A DNA stretch of 64,000 bases from Dolomedes plantarius. Lineage: Eukaryota > Arthropoda > Arachnida > Araneae > Dolomedidae. This document shows positions 46,053-57,645 of this stretch, one piece after another (within the stretch, counting starts at the first letter, position 1; every line of letters begins with the position of its first letter). Made by a program: the position numbers and the translations under genes. Where the stretch lies: positions 66,238,126-66,302,125 of the forward strand of contig OU015493.1 of NCBI GenBank assembly GCA_907164885.2, written 5' to 3'. The notes beneath the pieces are model-generated. The model ran no database searches and was not told the DNA's origin. It saw only the letters and a list, made by a program, of their open reading frames with translations.

Positions 46053-46504
46053 GTGAGGACTACTGGAGAATAGCCTTTTGTCTGCGATCCTGTATGTAAG
46101 CGGTTTATTTACGCATTTCGATGTCCTTCAAGGGCTGACTGACTAAGGGAAGAGATATTGGGGAACATGACCGAGTGGGCCGAGTCTTGACCGAATCATT
46201 GAGAAGGGAATATGTCCTACCATGACGGAGTCACCATGTAACGTCGATGAGATGTATTAGATATAGTGGAAGTTATACCAACTAAAGGAGGGAAGTGTGG
46301 TGTACTTTTAATAACAGTTCCCGTGAGAAAATTCTCTTGAGGAAAGAAGGTTAACTCGCGGAAATGTTGTTTGTGCTAGGCATTTAGTGTGTTTGATCAC
46401 AGTAACAAACTTGCATTAATAGCTTTTTCTCCTTCGTTAATACGGTATATTAGTTGACCTCGCAGATCTCCAATCCATGTATTGAGCTACAGGGACTTTT
46501 CGTT

Positions 46505-46690
46505 TTGAGTTGAAAAGTGCTTGTACGCCGATGTTCGGTACCAGTGTATGCGTGTTCGAATCCCTCGTTTGGTTATGGTGTTTGCACCTGTTTGGAATCA
46601 GCATTAAGCTGTAGGTTCCTGTCTTGTTAGCTCTTGTGTCGCAAAAGTTTACCGTAGCGTTCACAACCAACAAACCAACTAGCCAATTAA
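46505..46690 (+). repeat. tRNA-derived SINE (family B), copy 4, gene 2 intron 2
   Basis: GCGTGTTCGAATCCCTCG is a good B box. The tail AAGCTGTAGGTTCCTGTCTT and TTTACCGTAGCGTTCACAAC matches the other family B copies. The A-box part (AAGTGCTTGTACGCC) has decayed. Confidence 0.6.
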
Positions 46691-46859
46691 TCTTATCGCA
46701 TACAGATATCGCTGCATTTATCATTTTTTGATTTATGTGGAGCTGATATACCCTCCCCCCCCTAGTGACACATGACCAGCAAATAGAGGGGTGGAAATGT
46801 TCATGCTTAAGGAAATTCATCGTTTGGCATGTTTCTGTAAAACTTTAAGTGTTTTCTGT

Positions 46860-47474
46860 TTATCTTATCTTTTTCTGTTTATGTTATCAAGTTGTTGCTA
46901 ATCCTTCAAGATAGATAAGTAGCCTTAAAATCTAATGTCACAGGGTAGACCATTCAACCTGGGCTTTAGGACGGACGTGCTGAACATTCCATCACAAAGA
47001 AATGTCATCATTTTCCCTAATGAAACTTACGTGGTCACTGATGTAAAAATATTCACCCGTAGTATTAAACTATTATTCTGAATTTAGAATTTCAGTGATT
47101 CTTGTGTACAGAACCACCGAATCTTTTCGAGTAACATACATTGTGAGAGGCATCTTAGTCCAATAATGGTGTCGAGAAGCCTGTTACTTTTGCATTTATT
47201 GATTCTTTCTGAGATTCATCCTTGTGTCCCAAAAGTCAATATCACGCCGTTAAGGTTCTATATTTCAGACGGGAGAAGATATGACCGAGGTTATCACACA
47301 TTTACATCGAAACTCTTCATGATCTGCTGATCCGCAGTAATGAGGGCCAGTTGTACACTTGCCCTTTTGGTTCTTTAATAAGTAATTCTGACTTAAATCT
47401 GGCCTATGAAATAAAACGTGCCTTAAAACGATTTCCCAAAAGTAACAAGTTCACTTTGTTTCTCTCTTGTACAG
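46860..47474. other. Remainder of gene 2 intron 2, no gene seen
   Basis: No coding or repeat signature; it ends in the acceptor TTTCTCTCTTGTACAG. Confidence 0.45.
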
Positions 47475-47640
47475 CACCCTGCCACTGTGCGAGTACCTGA
47501 CAATGTTCCGCGACCAGATCGAGGCCACCTTCCCGCCAGACAGGCAGTATGGATGCCCCGTGCAGGCAGGGGACTATGGAGGAGAGAACCTTGAGACGGA
47601 AATCCCAGACATGTCCCTGGTGGCCCGCATAATTGTCCGA
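47475..47640 (+). CDS. Gene 2 exon 3: middle of the GM2A domain, two loop cysteines missing
   Basis: It is entered in phase 2 and left in phase 0 (GTCCGA|GTAAGC). It encodes CTLPLCEYLTMFRDQIEA, the loop FPPDRQYGCPVQAG with one cysteine, and YGGENLETEIPDMS. Gene 1 has three cysteines in the corresponding loop. The antisense frames here are shadows. Confidence 0.93.
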
Positions 47641-48676
47641 GTAAGCCTGCAGTATCATTCTTTCCCCCAGAAAGAATTATCCGCAAGTGAAATATGCATC
47701 ACACTGAAAATGTTATTCAAAGAAGGTACCCTTAGCTACACAACGTGTGTGCTTAGGGTAACAAATAAAGATTACCTTTCTCGAATGATTCACGAATATA
47801 CGAGGAAGACTATCGCCTTTTACGTTACACTATTTACGATTTACCATTTCATTTCAGATTTTTTTTAATTATTTCGCAAGTATAGTATAATTTAGGTTGT
47901 AACATATGAGATGAAAGGGCTTAAACAAACCAGATTTCTTTTGGAGTGAAAGAAAAATCAACATTTCAGAGTGGTGTGCGTTGTATTTTGTAATTTTTTT
48001 ATACAACGTTTTGAAAATAAGTATAATTACATTCAAACAATAAGTTTGTTAAACTTTTAAGCTTCTATTACTTGACAAAAGATGAGCCGGGTGGTAGTTT
48101 TCTATTTTGTAATTTTCACGCGCAGCTGTTTGAAGATTATAAGTGTAAATAGCATAAGTTTGTCATGTATAGATCACGTAAACGCATACTTGAAAAGAGT
48201 TAAGCGAGATGGTATTTGAGTTATACTCTGTGATTTCCTGGCACAGAGTTTTGAAAATATTCATCAACACGTCATTAAATTTATAAAAACGTTTGTAAAT
48301 TTTTAATTTCACATTTATATTAACAAAAGCTCTACGAGGTGGTACTTCAGTTATATTCTGTGATATTCTTACATTGCGGTTTGACCGATGAAAAGTGTCT
48401 CTTAAATTTATCCACTGTGTTTGTCAATTAAAAATCTTGTATTAAATTTACCCCTGATAGGAAATAAGTGAGGTGGAAATTGAGATCTATTTTGGGATTT
48501 CTTTGACTAGAGTTTTGAAGTATCATTAAATTTATACAATAAGTTTGCCAAATATAAATCTTCTATCATACTCATACTTGATTATAACTAAGCGAGGTAG
48601 AAGTTGAGCTCATAAATCTTATCATATTTATACCTGGCAAAAGATGTCTCACTTAACGTTTATTTTTCCTTAACAG
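47641..48676. other. Gene 2 intron 3, with internally similar segments
   Basis: A loose repeat unit recurs several times at 47900-48640: (A)GCGAGGTGGTA...GTTATATTCTGTGAT and ATTTATA...AGTTTGT. The units look diverged from a tandem origin. No coding sequence was found. Confidence 0.45.
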
Positions 48677-48766
48677 GGTAGGTACAGGACAGAACTGAAA
48701 CTTCTGGACAGAAGATATAATGGAAAGGAACTGGCATGCTACAAAATTTGGACTGAAATTAAATGA
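48677..48766 (+). CDS. Gene 2 exon 4: C-terminal strand and stop
   Basis: The acceptor is TTTTTCCTTAACAG, phase 0. It encodes GRYRTELKLLDRRYNGKELA, the last cysteine and YKIWTEIK, then TGA. AATAAA follows 44 bases after the stop. Confidence 0.93.
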   Translation, partial: GRYRTELKLLDRRYNGKELACYKIWTEIK

Positions 48767-48990
48767 AGCGGAAATCTTCATTATGTGGCCAGGAACACGT
48801 TAACTGTGCAATAAAAAGTTTTATGTTCCTTTCAAGAAGCTGGTTTATTGAACTATTAAAATTTGTTGCATTTATAAGCTTTTGCATTTAGAAGTTTTGT
48901 TGCATTTAGAAGCAGCAAAGGTAAAACGTTTTGCAGGAAAGAATTCATACGAGTCTTACATGTTTTAAAAGGGATTATAAACTTCATATA

Positions 48991-50155
48991 CACTGAAGTG
49001 CCACTGAATTAGGAATGCCTACCTAGTAACGAGTTGGGCCACCTCTGGCCTTGATAACGGCTGCCACACGACGAGGCATAGATTCAACAAGTTTGTGGAA
49101 ACGTTCCACGGGAATGGCTTGCCAAATATTGGCTAAAGCTGTCCATAATTCAGTAAAGTTCTTTGGTGCTGTGTGATGGCCTTTCACGCGTTGTTCCAAA
49201 ACATCCCAAAAATGCTCAATAGGATTTAAGTCTGGGCTTCTAGGTGGCCAATTCATGACAGAAGTCAGAGGAATGCTCATCCAACCAGCCAGTAGCCAAC
49301 CGGGACTTGTGAGAGGTACAGTTATCTTGCTGAAAAACTCCATTACCGTGCGGATAACAGAACAGCATAAACGGATGGAGGTGATCACCCAGCAACTCTA
49401 CGTCCCAAACTGTGCCACGAAAAAACACCCCAGACCATGATTGGGCAACCATGCCCTTGTACAGTTCCAGCTAGGCATGCAGGATCCATGGCTTCATGAG
49501 CCTGATGCCATATTCTCAGCCTCCCGTCGGCGTTAAGTAGTCGGAATCGAGACTCATCACTCCATGCTACTCGTTTCCAGTCCTCTACACTCCAGTCTCT
49601 GTGGTCTCTTGCCCAGGCAAGACGTGCAGCCCGATGGCGAGTATAGAGCAATGGTACTCTCGTAGGTCGACGGCTCCCGAAACCCATACGGTGAAGCGAG
49701 CGTTGCACAGTCCGTTTACTGACTGTACGACTGGCACCGTCATTAAACTGGGTGGTAATTTGAGCTAATGTTTGGCTTCGCTGGCTACGTACAATACGGC
49801 TGAGCCGTCTCTCACCACGCACTGTCAAGGCTAATTGTCCTTTGCAGTTTGCCCGATCGCTATTTTTTTTCCACCATCCATGTATTCTTGGTATACTCTT
49901 GACACTGTCGACTTTGAAAATCCTAGCTGTCTGACGATTTCGGACATTGAATGGCCCATGCGTCACGCACCTACGATTTGTCCGCGATCGAAGGCGTCTA
50001 AATCAGGCAGTTTACCCATACTGGCAATTTCAGCAACTAATTCAGAACAACCACAGTACGCGCTATATATGCAGTTACCACAGAGCCCTCACTTGCGCAT
50101 AAATGATGCGCAGCGCTACACAATTTGAATAGGCTTTGCTATCCCTAATTCAGTG
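48991..50155 (-). mobile_element. Tc1-like transposon, inactivated
   Basis: The ends are CACTGAAGTGCCACTGAATT and an inverse ending CCCTAATTCAGTG, with TA on both sides (48989-48990, 50156-50157). It is 1165 bases long and lies about 225 bases after the gene 2 stop. Confidence 0.93.
49023..50021 (-). pseudogene. Tc1-like (DD34E) transposase, broken
   Basis: On the minus strand the start region begins MGKLPDLDAFDRGQIVGA near 50019 and meets an in-frame stop. The HTH region shifts frame near 49870. The main frame (49966 to 49385) covers RTVSKRTVQRSLHRMGFGSR and AWSDESRF (first Asp). A shift near 49400 leads to FQQDNCTSHKS (second Asp) at about 49325. A third frame carries SPDLNPIEHFWD (Glu) near 49210 and the end VAAVIKARGGPTRY. 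At least three breaks make it inactive. Confidence 0.93.
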
Positions 50156-50159
50156 TATT

Positions 50160-50940
50160 TTTTTATATTATAAGGCATAATTTTTTTTTCTAGAATAATC
50201 GATTACATTTTTTTATGTATCTTCACTCTATTCAACTTACATATTTCGTTTCTAAAAACCTGTAAGTTGCGTAAAAGAACATTACTGAAGAGAAAGTTAA
50301 CTGTAACTGCGGTAAGTAGCTTTTACAGGCGAAAAAGTTACTTTTTGACTCTAAAAGATCTGTAATAAATCAAATTTATAAACGTGATGTTTAACGTATA
50401 TTTTATATCTGATATGCTCAGTTAGAGATAGTTAGAATGAAAATGTTTCCCATAATATGCAGCTCTATTTAATTATATACCGACACAGTTTTACAAGACG
50501 GTCTAAACTGTAAAATGCATAAATTAAAGAGGGTTTTTTAACCACACAAAGCGATTTCCTTTTACTCTAACTCCTATTATTAAAAACTTCGTTATGAAGA
50601 AAATTCGTACAGTAGAAATTAAGCAGCAAATTGGTAAAATCTTGTCTAATGAACCGGCAAAGATTTTAAAATACAAACTACTGTTCATTAGTTCAAATAA
50701 CTTCATATCACATTACTGAAAAAAGATGGTCAAACGGCACGACTTACGAAATAAAAAATATTGCGTTCAAGGCTTTGTAGAGCAAATGCTTTATAGAGAT
50801 TTCTTAGAAACGCATAAGACACGAACAAAATAAGTTTTTAATATGTTACATTAAGGAAACAAAAACTTAAAATGTTTAAGATGGTTTCCAAAATTTTAAA
50901 CACGATAAATGGCAAAGATTTAAAAGTCCGATTTCATATA
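50160..50940. other. No gene seen
   Basis: AT-rich spacer between the Tc1-like element and a Helitron. Chance frames only. Confidence 0.4.
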
Positions 50941-50945
50941 TATAC

Positions 50946-52270
50946 TAGCGGCCCGTCCCGACTTTGTCCGGGTTGAACAATTATCTATCTTAAGTAGATA
51001 TTAGGTAGGTATAATTTATTTTAAAACTTCATGGTATACCACATTTTTTGTTTTTCTGAGGTTTTAAAATAAATTGATTCTCCACATTTCCTGACCTAGA
51101 GAGACCAACATATAATTGTCCATGAGTAAAACAATCTTCCCGTAAGTCAAGTCCAATATATTTGTATGTTTGACCTTGGGATTTGTTGATGGTGATGGCA
51201 AAAGAAATTTTTATTGGAAACTGTAACGTCAGGCACTGAATTGTGTCCGGGGGCCACCCGCATGCCGATTTTGATGCGATTCGGCCCCATAGCCTATCCG
51301 CTACAGAGTCCACACAAAAAAACACGAAAAAAGCATAAAAAATGGCACAAAAATTTAATATTTTTTAAATTAAAAATTAAAAAATACGGCTACGTCAGGC
51401 ACTGAATCATGTCCGGGGCCACCCGCGTGCCGATTTTGGTATGATTCGGCCCCATAGTCTCGCTGTCAGCGAGGACAGCCGCGGAAGCTGTCGAAATAAG
51501 CAACTTTTAGGAACAAAATCATTAAAACATTAATTAATAAACTCCGAGGCCCGATTTTCAAAAAATAATATACCGATGTTTTAATCTGAACTATCAACTA
51601 TATCTATCCAAAATTTCAGCTTAATTGAAGCAATACTTTTTCACTTATAAAGGAACAACCATAAGCCTATTCGAAATAATCAATTTCACAGTTTCAATGA
51701 AACACATTGATTTTTGAATAAAGTTCAAGAATTCAAGTTCGATGTACGCAAATCGTGCATAAAATTGTACATAAATTCAAAACATAAAGTCTATAAGTTA
51801 AATAAAGTTCTTTAATATTGTACCAATAAATTTCCAGTTGATAGCCAATAAATTGTAAACCTTTTTTTACCTTAAATGCTCAATAAAAAGAGTAGTTTCA
51901 AATGCAATTTTCTTCAATAAACCCTTAAACGTTGCCAATTTCAAAAATCCATTTTGTATTTATCAATACCTCCTCCGCTTGAATCTTTAAAATATTAAAT
52001 GTATTACTGATAATAAATGAAAATATCGTTTGATATGTTGCTATGGTTACTTGACTATGGTTGACAAAGGAAAAGTTGTAAAAGTGAATCATCAGCTCAA
52101 CATTTAGGCCCCTAATTTTCTTTCTGCTGATCAGATATACATAATATATAGCCTATGTCCGTCTGGAATAATGTACCTTTCAAATAGTGAAAATTTTTTT
52201 CAAATAGGTGCAGTGGTTCCAGAGATTACCCTCCACATACAAAATCCACTCTCTCTTTTTATATTTTAGT
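50946..52270 (-). mobile_element. Helitron of a second type, with helicase remnant
   Basis: On the minus strand the 3' end is CCCGGACAAAGTCGGGACGG then GCCGCTAG, a hairpin plus CTAG, next to TATATA. The 5' end lies near CTAAAATATAAAAAGAGAG at about 52270. Repeated GTCCGGGG(G)CCACCCGC(A/G)TGCCGATTTTG motifs occur at 51246 and 51410. The 5' boundary is approximate. Confidence 0.75.
51035..51215 (-). pseudogene. Helitron Pif1-like helicase, C-terminal tip
   Basis: On the minus strand it reads [20 protein letters not shown], then [20 protein letters not shown] and [14 protein letters not shown]: motif V/VI region and end of a Pif1-type helicase. Upstream sequence in the same frame is not helicase, so only the last exon-sized piece survives. 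Confidence 0.88.
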
Positions 52271-52581
52271 ATATATATATTTAAACTGTTAAAAAAAATC
52301 GCCATTTTTTAGACGAATACAAAAGTCGTGAAAATTTTTTGTAGAAGGAATAATAGAACAGTGTTACGCAACAAGGGACCTACTTTACTTTTCAGTTAAT
52401 TTTAGCGGAATTTTTGTTTTTAACGTAGGATTATGTTCCTCCATAATAGTCCTCTGAAAAGCAAAATTTCAGATCCTGCGTCGAGAGTTATAATTTTGGC
52501 AGCGCGCCAAACCCAGTGTGTATCGCTTGGGCAAGCAGTAAACAGTTAAATAAAAAAGTATCAAAATGCGTCAGAATTTTG

Positions 52582-52689
<108 letters not shown>

Positions 52690-52958
52690 TTAGGGCTCGA
52701 CTTGAGCCGGAACGGCGTTCCGGTACCTTTCTTTAGGAAAAAATAAATACGATACTTAAAAATATTTATTTAATCACTTTTATTACTTTACTCCAACACA
52801 TTTTTGTACTTGTTTTGCAAAATTTAATATGGAAATAATAAACTGTTCAAGGTTTTGTATAACCAAAGATTTATTTTTTTCAGACCAATAATTTGGAAAA
52901 AACCCCACAAGCAAGTTTACAGTTCCTGCACCTCTATTTCTAGAAATCGAGCACCGTA

Positions 52959-52959
<1 letters not shown>

Positions 52960-53016
<57 letters not shown>
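52960..53016. repeat. Microsatellite (TC)n(TA)n
   Basis: TC units are followed by TA units to the right of the nested insert in element Z. Confidence 0.95.
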
Positions 53017-53019
<3 letters not shown>

Positions 53020-53119
53020 ACATACATACATATATGCATACAAAAGAGGTAAGCAATGATAAGTAAACGTACGTTCATAACCCGCGGTAGTTTCGTTAGA
53101 AGAGACTACCTGAAATATT

Positions 53120-55140
53120 TTTTTCTAATTTCTGAATTTACTTACTGCTTTAAAGTGCAAAACGTTCGATATTTTATTGCTGGACATAAGTCATTAAATA
53201 TTGAAAATTTTTCTACAATGAACTAGGTGATGTATAAACTTTGAAGAAAAACTTTGTTTTTCTTCACATCTTTTCATAATTTATAACCTACAATGTGTAT
53301 AGAATGCTTAATTTCATATTTAAAAATTAATAAAAAAATGTCTTAGGGTGAATGAAGAATGAGACTTAAATAATTTTTCTAATGTCATGGCAAGGAGAAA
53401 AATTGAAAAAAGAAAACATTCTGCACATTATATTCAGTTCGTTTTTTTTTAAAATAGACTGATCAACAAAATTCACAAAAATGTGAATAGCGCTGAAGGA
53501 CATTTCAGTACTAGAGAACCAGTACAGGTCATTGGAATCCTTTAGAGACAGACAAAGCTAGTTCTCATCACACAGTGATGAATGGCAAAATTATTTCTTC
53601 CGAAAGTTTTCTGCTGGATAGTACTAATTAAGTCGGATAAATAACAGAGCTATCCACTTAAAAGTTGTTCCCACATCACAGCATACCTTGACTAGATATA
53701 CAGGATCTAAAAAAATACTTTTATAAACAGCAGGTGCTCGATAAACTTAAGTACACTGCAAATAGACGAGTTTTCTAGTTTAGAAAAATGGGATAACGTA
53801 CTTTCCAACGTGTCTTTGCCAAATTTTCGTGGCAAATTAAACTAAATTAGATGAATTAATAGCATTTTGTCGCCACAAAGAAAATTTGTGAGTAGGCAAA
53901 TTGGTTGCAGTGAGCGACAAGAAACAAAAATTGTTAAATGTTCAGCTTGACATCAAATAACCAGGTGAAATAGGTTTTCATCTATACCAATTTACTATTT
54001 GGCGGTAAAATTCTGTCAAATGTTTGAATAATGTCCTTAATTAGTTGATTGTTCAAATATGCATCATCAATAATAAGCGAAGATGATCATAACGATGCAT
54101 CCAGTATAAATGTGTCATTTTGATTTGAATCCCTGATGGATAGAGGTGTCCAACATTTTAACAGCTGCTATATACTTTCATGGTCTAAAGACCTCTGCGA
54201 TCGATTAAAGGACAAATATCTACATTTATTCCATAACACATATTAATGTTACTTTTAAGGGACAAATAAAAATTTAAAGTTAAAATTATTTATTCATTAA
54301 TTTTTTTACTGAATTTCTATTTCAGTTTCAAAATATTTTGGTCTAACGTCTGCAATTTTAATATTATAATTTCAAATTCCAGATAAAATGTGTTGATTAC
54401 CGACTTGTATTGGATCAAAAATTGTTTTGAGGAAAAATTGAAATTGTTCGGGAATTCCTTCAGATTTCTGACAGCTTTACATACATGCTTGAATGACAGA
54501 TATTTTGTTTCAGTTACCGTGTAATACATTATTCAATTTCTTAAAAAGCTGTGAAAATAAGGCTATCATGAATCAATAAATGAATAATTGAAACATAGGT
54601 TTTGTAGAACCTAATTATGGAGGTGGTTTAGAATTTACAGAGGAAATATGGCATTCTAATGAGATAGTGATTGATCCGTTATCAACATGTTAGCTGTCCT
54701 TATTAAAGGAAAAGTATTTATAAAAATCTTCATTTAGACATAGCTATTTGAGACTCACCATCACATTAAACATCGTTTTCCAAATTATGCAGTTGCCTGT
54801 TTGAAAGAACGTTCATTATCTTCATATGAACAATCTTATACGACTAGGTATTTGCTGTTTGCGTCTATCTAATTGATCCTAGAAAATTGATTTTGTTGGA
54901 GTTATGCATTTAGAAGTATGTTGCTCAAATCAAAGCAATGGAAGGGGAAAACTGAATGAAAAATATGTACTACAACAATAAACGGCCAAAAATACGTACT
55001 TCATAAACGTTATTGTGTGAAAAAAAATTCAGTAAATGCTTTCAATTTGATTCAGACTTTTAGTAAATTTTGATCCGAGTAAAAGCTTTCTTAGACTTAG
55101 TTTGGGGAAATTAGGGGGCGGCACCTGCTTTTTATAGAAG
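53120..55140. other. No gene seen
   Basis: AT-rich intergenic sequence downstream of a minus-strand gene. A frame at 54317-54529 has no recognised features. Confidence 0.4.
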
Positions 55141-55177
55141 TATTCTAAAAACTATCCTCTGCGACATCTGTGTTCCA

Positions 55178-55551
55178 CTATAACGCGTCCAGCACTCTGT
55201 AGATGCCTATGAAACCGCAGCACCTCGCCCTCAAGTGGTCGATGAGGACGCAAGCGTCTGTCAAGTAGTCCATGATGTTGGAAAACTCGCACACGAGCAC
55301 GTAGTTGATGGTTTTTGTGGGTATGATGCTCTTGTGGACAGATATCCGCTTGAGACCCATGTAGCCGGGCAGGGTGCGGTAGATCTGGCGCGCTCCCGTC
55401 CACATCACCCAATTCTGTTCGAATCGCACGCCGTCGTCCCCCTCCAGCACTTGGTAAAGGCAGATCACGAAGCCGGTCTTGTCGGAAGACGGTTTCTCAG
55501 GGAATGTAGACAGAGGGGGCTTACATATCGTGACGGGTTCCTCGTAACCAG
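55178..55551 (-). CDS. Terminal exon of the minus-strand gene (form 1)
   Basis: The acceptor is CTCTCTTTCTTGCAG, phase 1. It encodes 124 residues and a stop: GYEEPVTICKPPLSTFPEK, DKTGFVICLYQVLEGDD, FEQNWVMWTGARQIYR, then TINYVLVCEFSNIMDYLTDA and CCGFIGIYRVLDAL. Six cysteines are present. The segment is GC-rich and uninterrupted, unlike its surroundings, which strongly suggests a real exon. The family is not recognised. Confidence 0.72.
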
Positions 55552-55832
55552 CTGCAAGAAAGAGAGACAAATGATGAGACATGACGAGTGAGAATAAGGA
55601 AAAGAAACCAGATAGTATTTAAGTTATTGTGTGATTGTACCCCGCTATTGAAGTATTTATCTCAACTTGGAAAGTTAACAGCAAAGCACAAAAAGTTAAC
55701 TACCTATAGATAGCTGTAAGCCAAGTGAAATTAGGCTACCTGCTGTTGTCTTCTCCTTTGCCAGATCGTGGAAATGAAGAAAAGTTAAGTTTTAAAAGGT
55801 TTAGCATTTGATAAATCTACATTTATATTATT

Positions 55833-56086
55833 TCATGAAACTTGCTCCATCATCATGGTTCGAACAACACTTCTTGGGATAAGGACATAGTCTTCTTTAG
55901 AACATGTTTCAATTCGGCACTCGATCATCTGTGAAGGCAATCTGGAAATTTTATCATTAGGTTTCGAAGCAAAAGGTCTTTTCCGGGGTAAATTTATCAA
56001 AACACCTGAACAGCCACCGACATGGAGCATTAAAGTTTCATTTTTCATCTGGTGCCGTACCACAACCGTTCCCGGTTTAGGTGACC
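55833..56086 (-). CDS. Candidate alternative terminal exon of the minus-strand gene (form 2)
   Basis: The acceptor is GTTGTTCGCAG (weak pyrimidine tract), phase 1. It encodes 84 residues and a stop: SPKPGTVVVRHQMKNETLML, HVGGCSGVLINLPRKRPF, then SQMIECRIETCSKEDYVLIP and VVRTMMMEQVS. It has coding character and a phase that fits the exon at 57642-57761. It could instead be internal, leaving at GGCTGTTCAG|GTGTTT in phase 1. No family was recognised. Confidence 0.5.
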
Positions 56087-56149
56087 CTGCGAACAACTTA
56101 CGGTACCACCAGTATAGCTCAGTTAATCTTTGACCCTTTCTCCCCAAGA

Positions 56150-57470
56150 CAAGGTGTCAAAGATAGTTAGCGAAGACAAAAGTGCTCAACTCTATCTGAA
56201 GACAAAACATGACTAAGATAGCCTTTGTTTTCAGATGCAATGTTTCAAAAAGAGATTTGACTGTTTTCTTATTTGAATATTAAGATAAAATGACGAGATG
56301 TTTTGATGTAACTTCCAATAAAATCATTAGAGAAGAATAGACCGTTTTTTAAGGTACCGAATTGAGTGAAAATAATCTGTTTCGACAAGCTGTTTAATTC
56401 GCAGAATGAATATTTTAGTTAATTTTATTTGCGTCTTAAAAGTCATCTGGAGTTCAGTTGATCTGTGATACAAGCTTCGTACTTGATCAGTTTATAAGTT
56501 CCCTAAGGATATTTTTAATATTATATACAGATTTCTCCATAGCATTTTAAAAAATTTTCAATGAACTGAATTTTTCCCAAAACAAAGTGGAAGATTTTTC
56601 TGAGGATTATCAAGCTTAAAATTCCCAATTCAATATTATATATACACATGGACATTCAAGCATATGTATTGATTGTACGCAAAATGGATTGATTACTGGT
56701 AAAATGATTTTCTGACTACGTGTTTCTAATTATGAAGAAACTATCGAGATTCTTTAGTATGAATGCCATTTTAAAGGAGTGATTAATTTTGATAATTCGT
56801 TGGTCATTGATATTTTCTTACGGTGAAAAGATAACTGAATTCGTTATTAAAACTTTTAATCAAAGCCCATTGTCGACTTCTTCTTACGTTTTTTGACACT
56901 TAAGAATATTTTCTCTCAGATATTCAACTATCTTGGATGTATTGTTTTCTGATTCACCTCAGAACATCGTGTACGTAAGCGAGGTGTATATTGTATTTTG
57001 ACAGCTAAATATGTTACCAACGCGTTTGTCTCACTGCAGAGTTACAAGTGTTGTAAAAGTTGCTGTAGAGAAACTTTTCGAGCCCAGAATAATAAAAAGG
57101 GAAGTTAAACCTAAACTAAGTTTACACACCCGGTATGAGATTGTGTTCTTTAAAATTGTTAAAATAAACCCATTGATGAGTCAGTGTTTTACGCCAAAGG
57201 TAGATTCTTACCACAGATCTCTTTTGCCCTGTTAAACTCCAAACACAGAATCTGCCTAGGTTGTTTGTTTACAGTTCCATCCATACCTTATTGCATTGAG
57301 ACCATTTTTGGCAACAGAACCATCCAAAATAAATCTCCCCAAGTCAGGAAACATGGAGGATCATATTTGTATGGAATGAGTTTAAAATAAACCCAGAGAA
57401 AGAAATGTTTTTTACTGCTAATGGTCTACCAAAAGATCTCATTATAATAAATTTCAAGATATTAAATTTC
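56150..57470. other. Intron of the minus-strand gene, no other gene seen
   Basis: AT-rich sequence. Frames on the plus strand at 57011-57390 have no support. Confidence 0.4.
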
Positions 57471-57477
57471 TACTAAA

Positions 57478-57645
57478 ATGTCTTTGGATGTCACGCAATT
57501 AATTCGACACACAAACTCAATAAGTAAAGGTAGGATCACTCTTTTGATATTCATGGCTGTAATCTTGCTCTGTCATCAATCAAATGTAAAATCCGTCTCG
57601 GATGCAAAGGACTGTGGGCGTTGTGGGAAGGGATGCCGTACCTAA
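57478..57645 (+). CDS. Possible small secreted peptide (55 residues), doubtful
   Basis: An ATG opens a short frame with a hydrophobic segment (LLIFMAVILLC) followed by a basic, cysteine-bearing tail (KDCGRCGKGCRT) and a stop. The layout resembles a signal or leader sequence plus a tiny cysteine-rich peptide. Its last bases overlap the antisense of the exon at 57642-57761. Chance is a real alternative at this length, and no known family or function is claimed. Confidence 0.2.
   Translation: MSLDVTQLIRHTNSISKGRITLLIFMAVILLCHQSNVKSVSDAKDCGRCGKGCRT

Larger units (their letters stand above)
42116..48766 (+). other. Gene 2: GM2-activator-like secreted lipid-binding protein, four exons (gene span)
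   Basis: The exons are 42116-42203, 45839-46052, 47475-47640 and 48677-48766 (558 coding bases, 185 residues). All introns are GT-AG with phases 1, 2 and 0, exactly as in gene 1. ATG at 42116 gives a 29-codon first exon; an in-frame ATG at 42104 is possible and would add four residues. The product has a signal peptide plus one ML/GM2A domain, with six cysteines instead of eight. The two missing ones correspond to a disulfide pair in mammalian GM2 activator. An NMT sequon lies at the conserved glycosylation position. Four SINE-like sequences lie in or around introns 1 and 2. AATAAA at 48810-48815 is a likely polyadenylation signal. Confidence 0.9.

Noticed and set aside
47404..47686. Two minus-strand frames over gene 2 exon 3
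   Set aside because: They are shadows of a GC-rich exon that clearly encodes the GM2A domain on the plus strand.
42116..48766. Plain NPC2 identity for genes 1 and 2
   Set aside because: The SPDPV, IPC...GSC and C-terminal YR...LAC patterns and the eight-cysteine order fit GM2 activator better than NPC2, though both belong to the ML fold.
55235..55591. 118-codon plus-strand frame
   Set aside because: It is antisense to the minus-strand terminal exon, whose splice phase and position make better sense.
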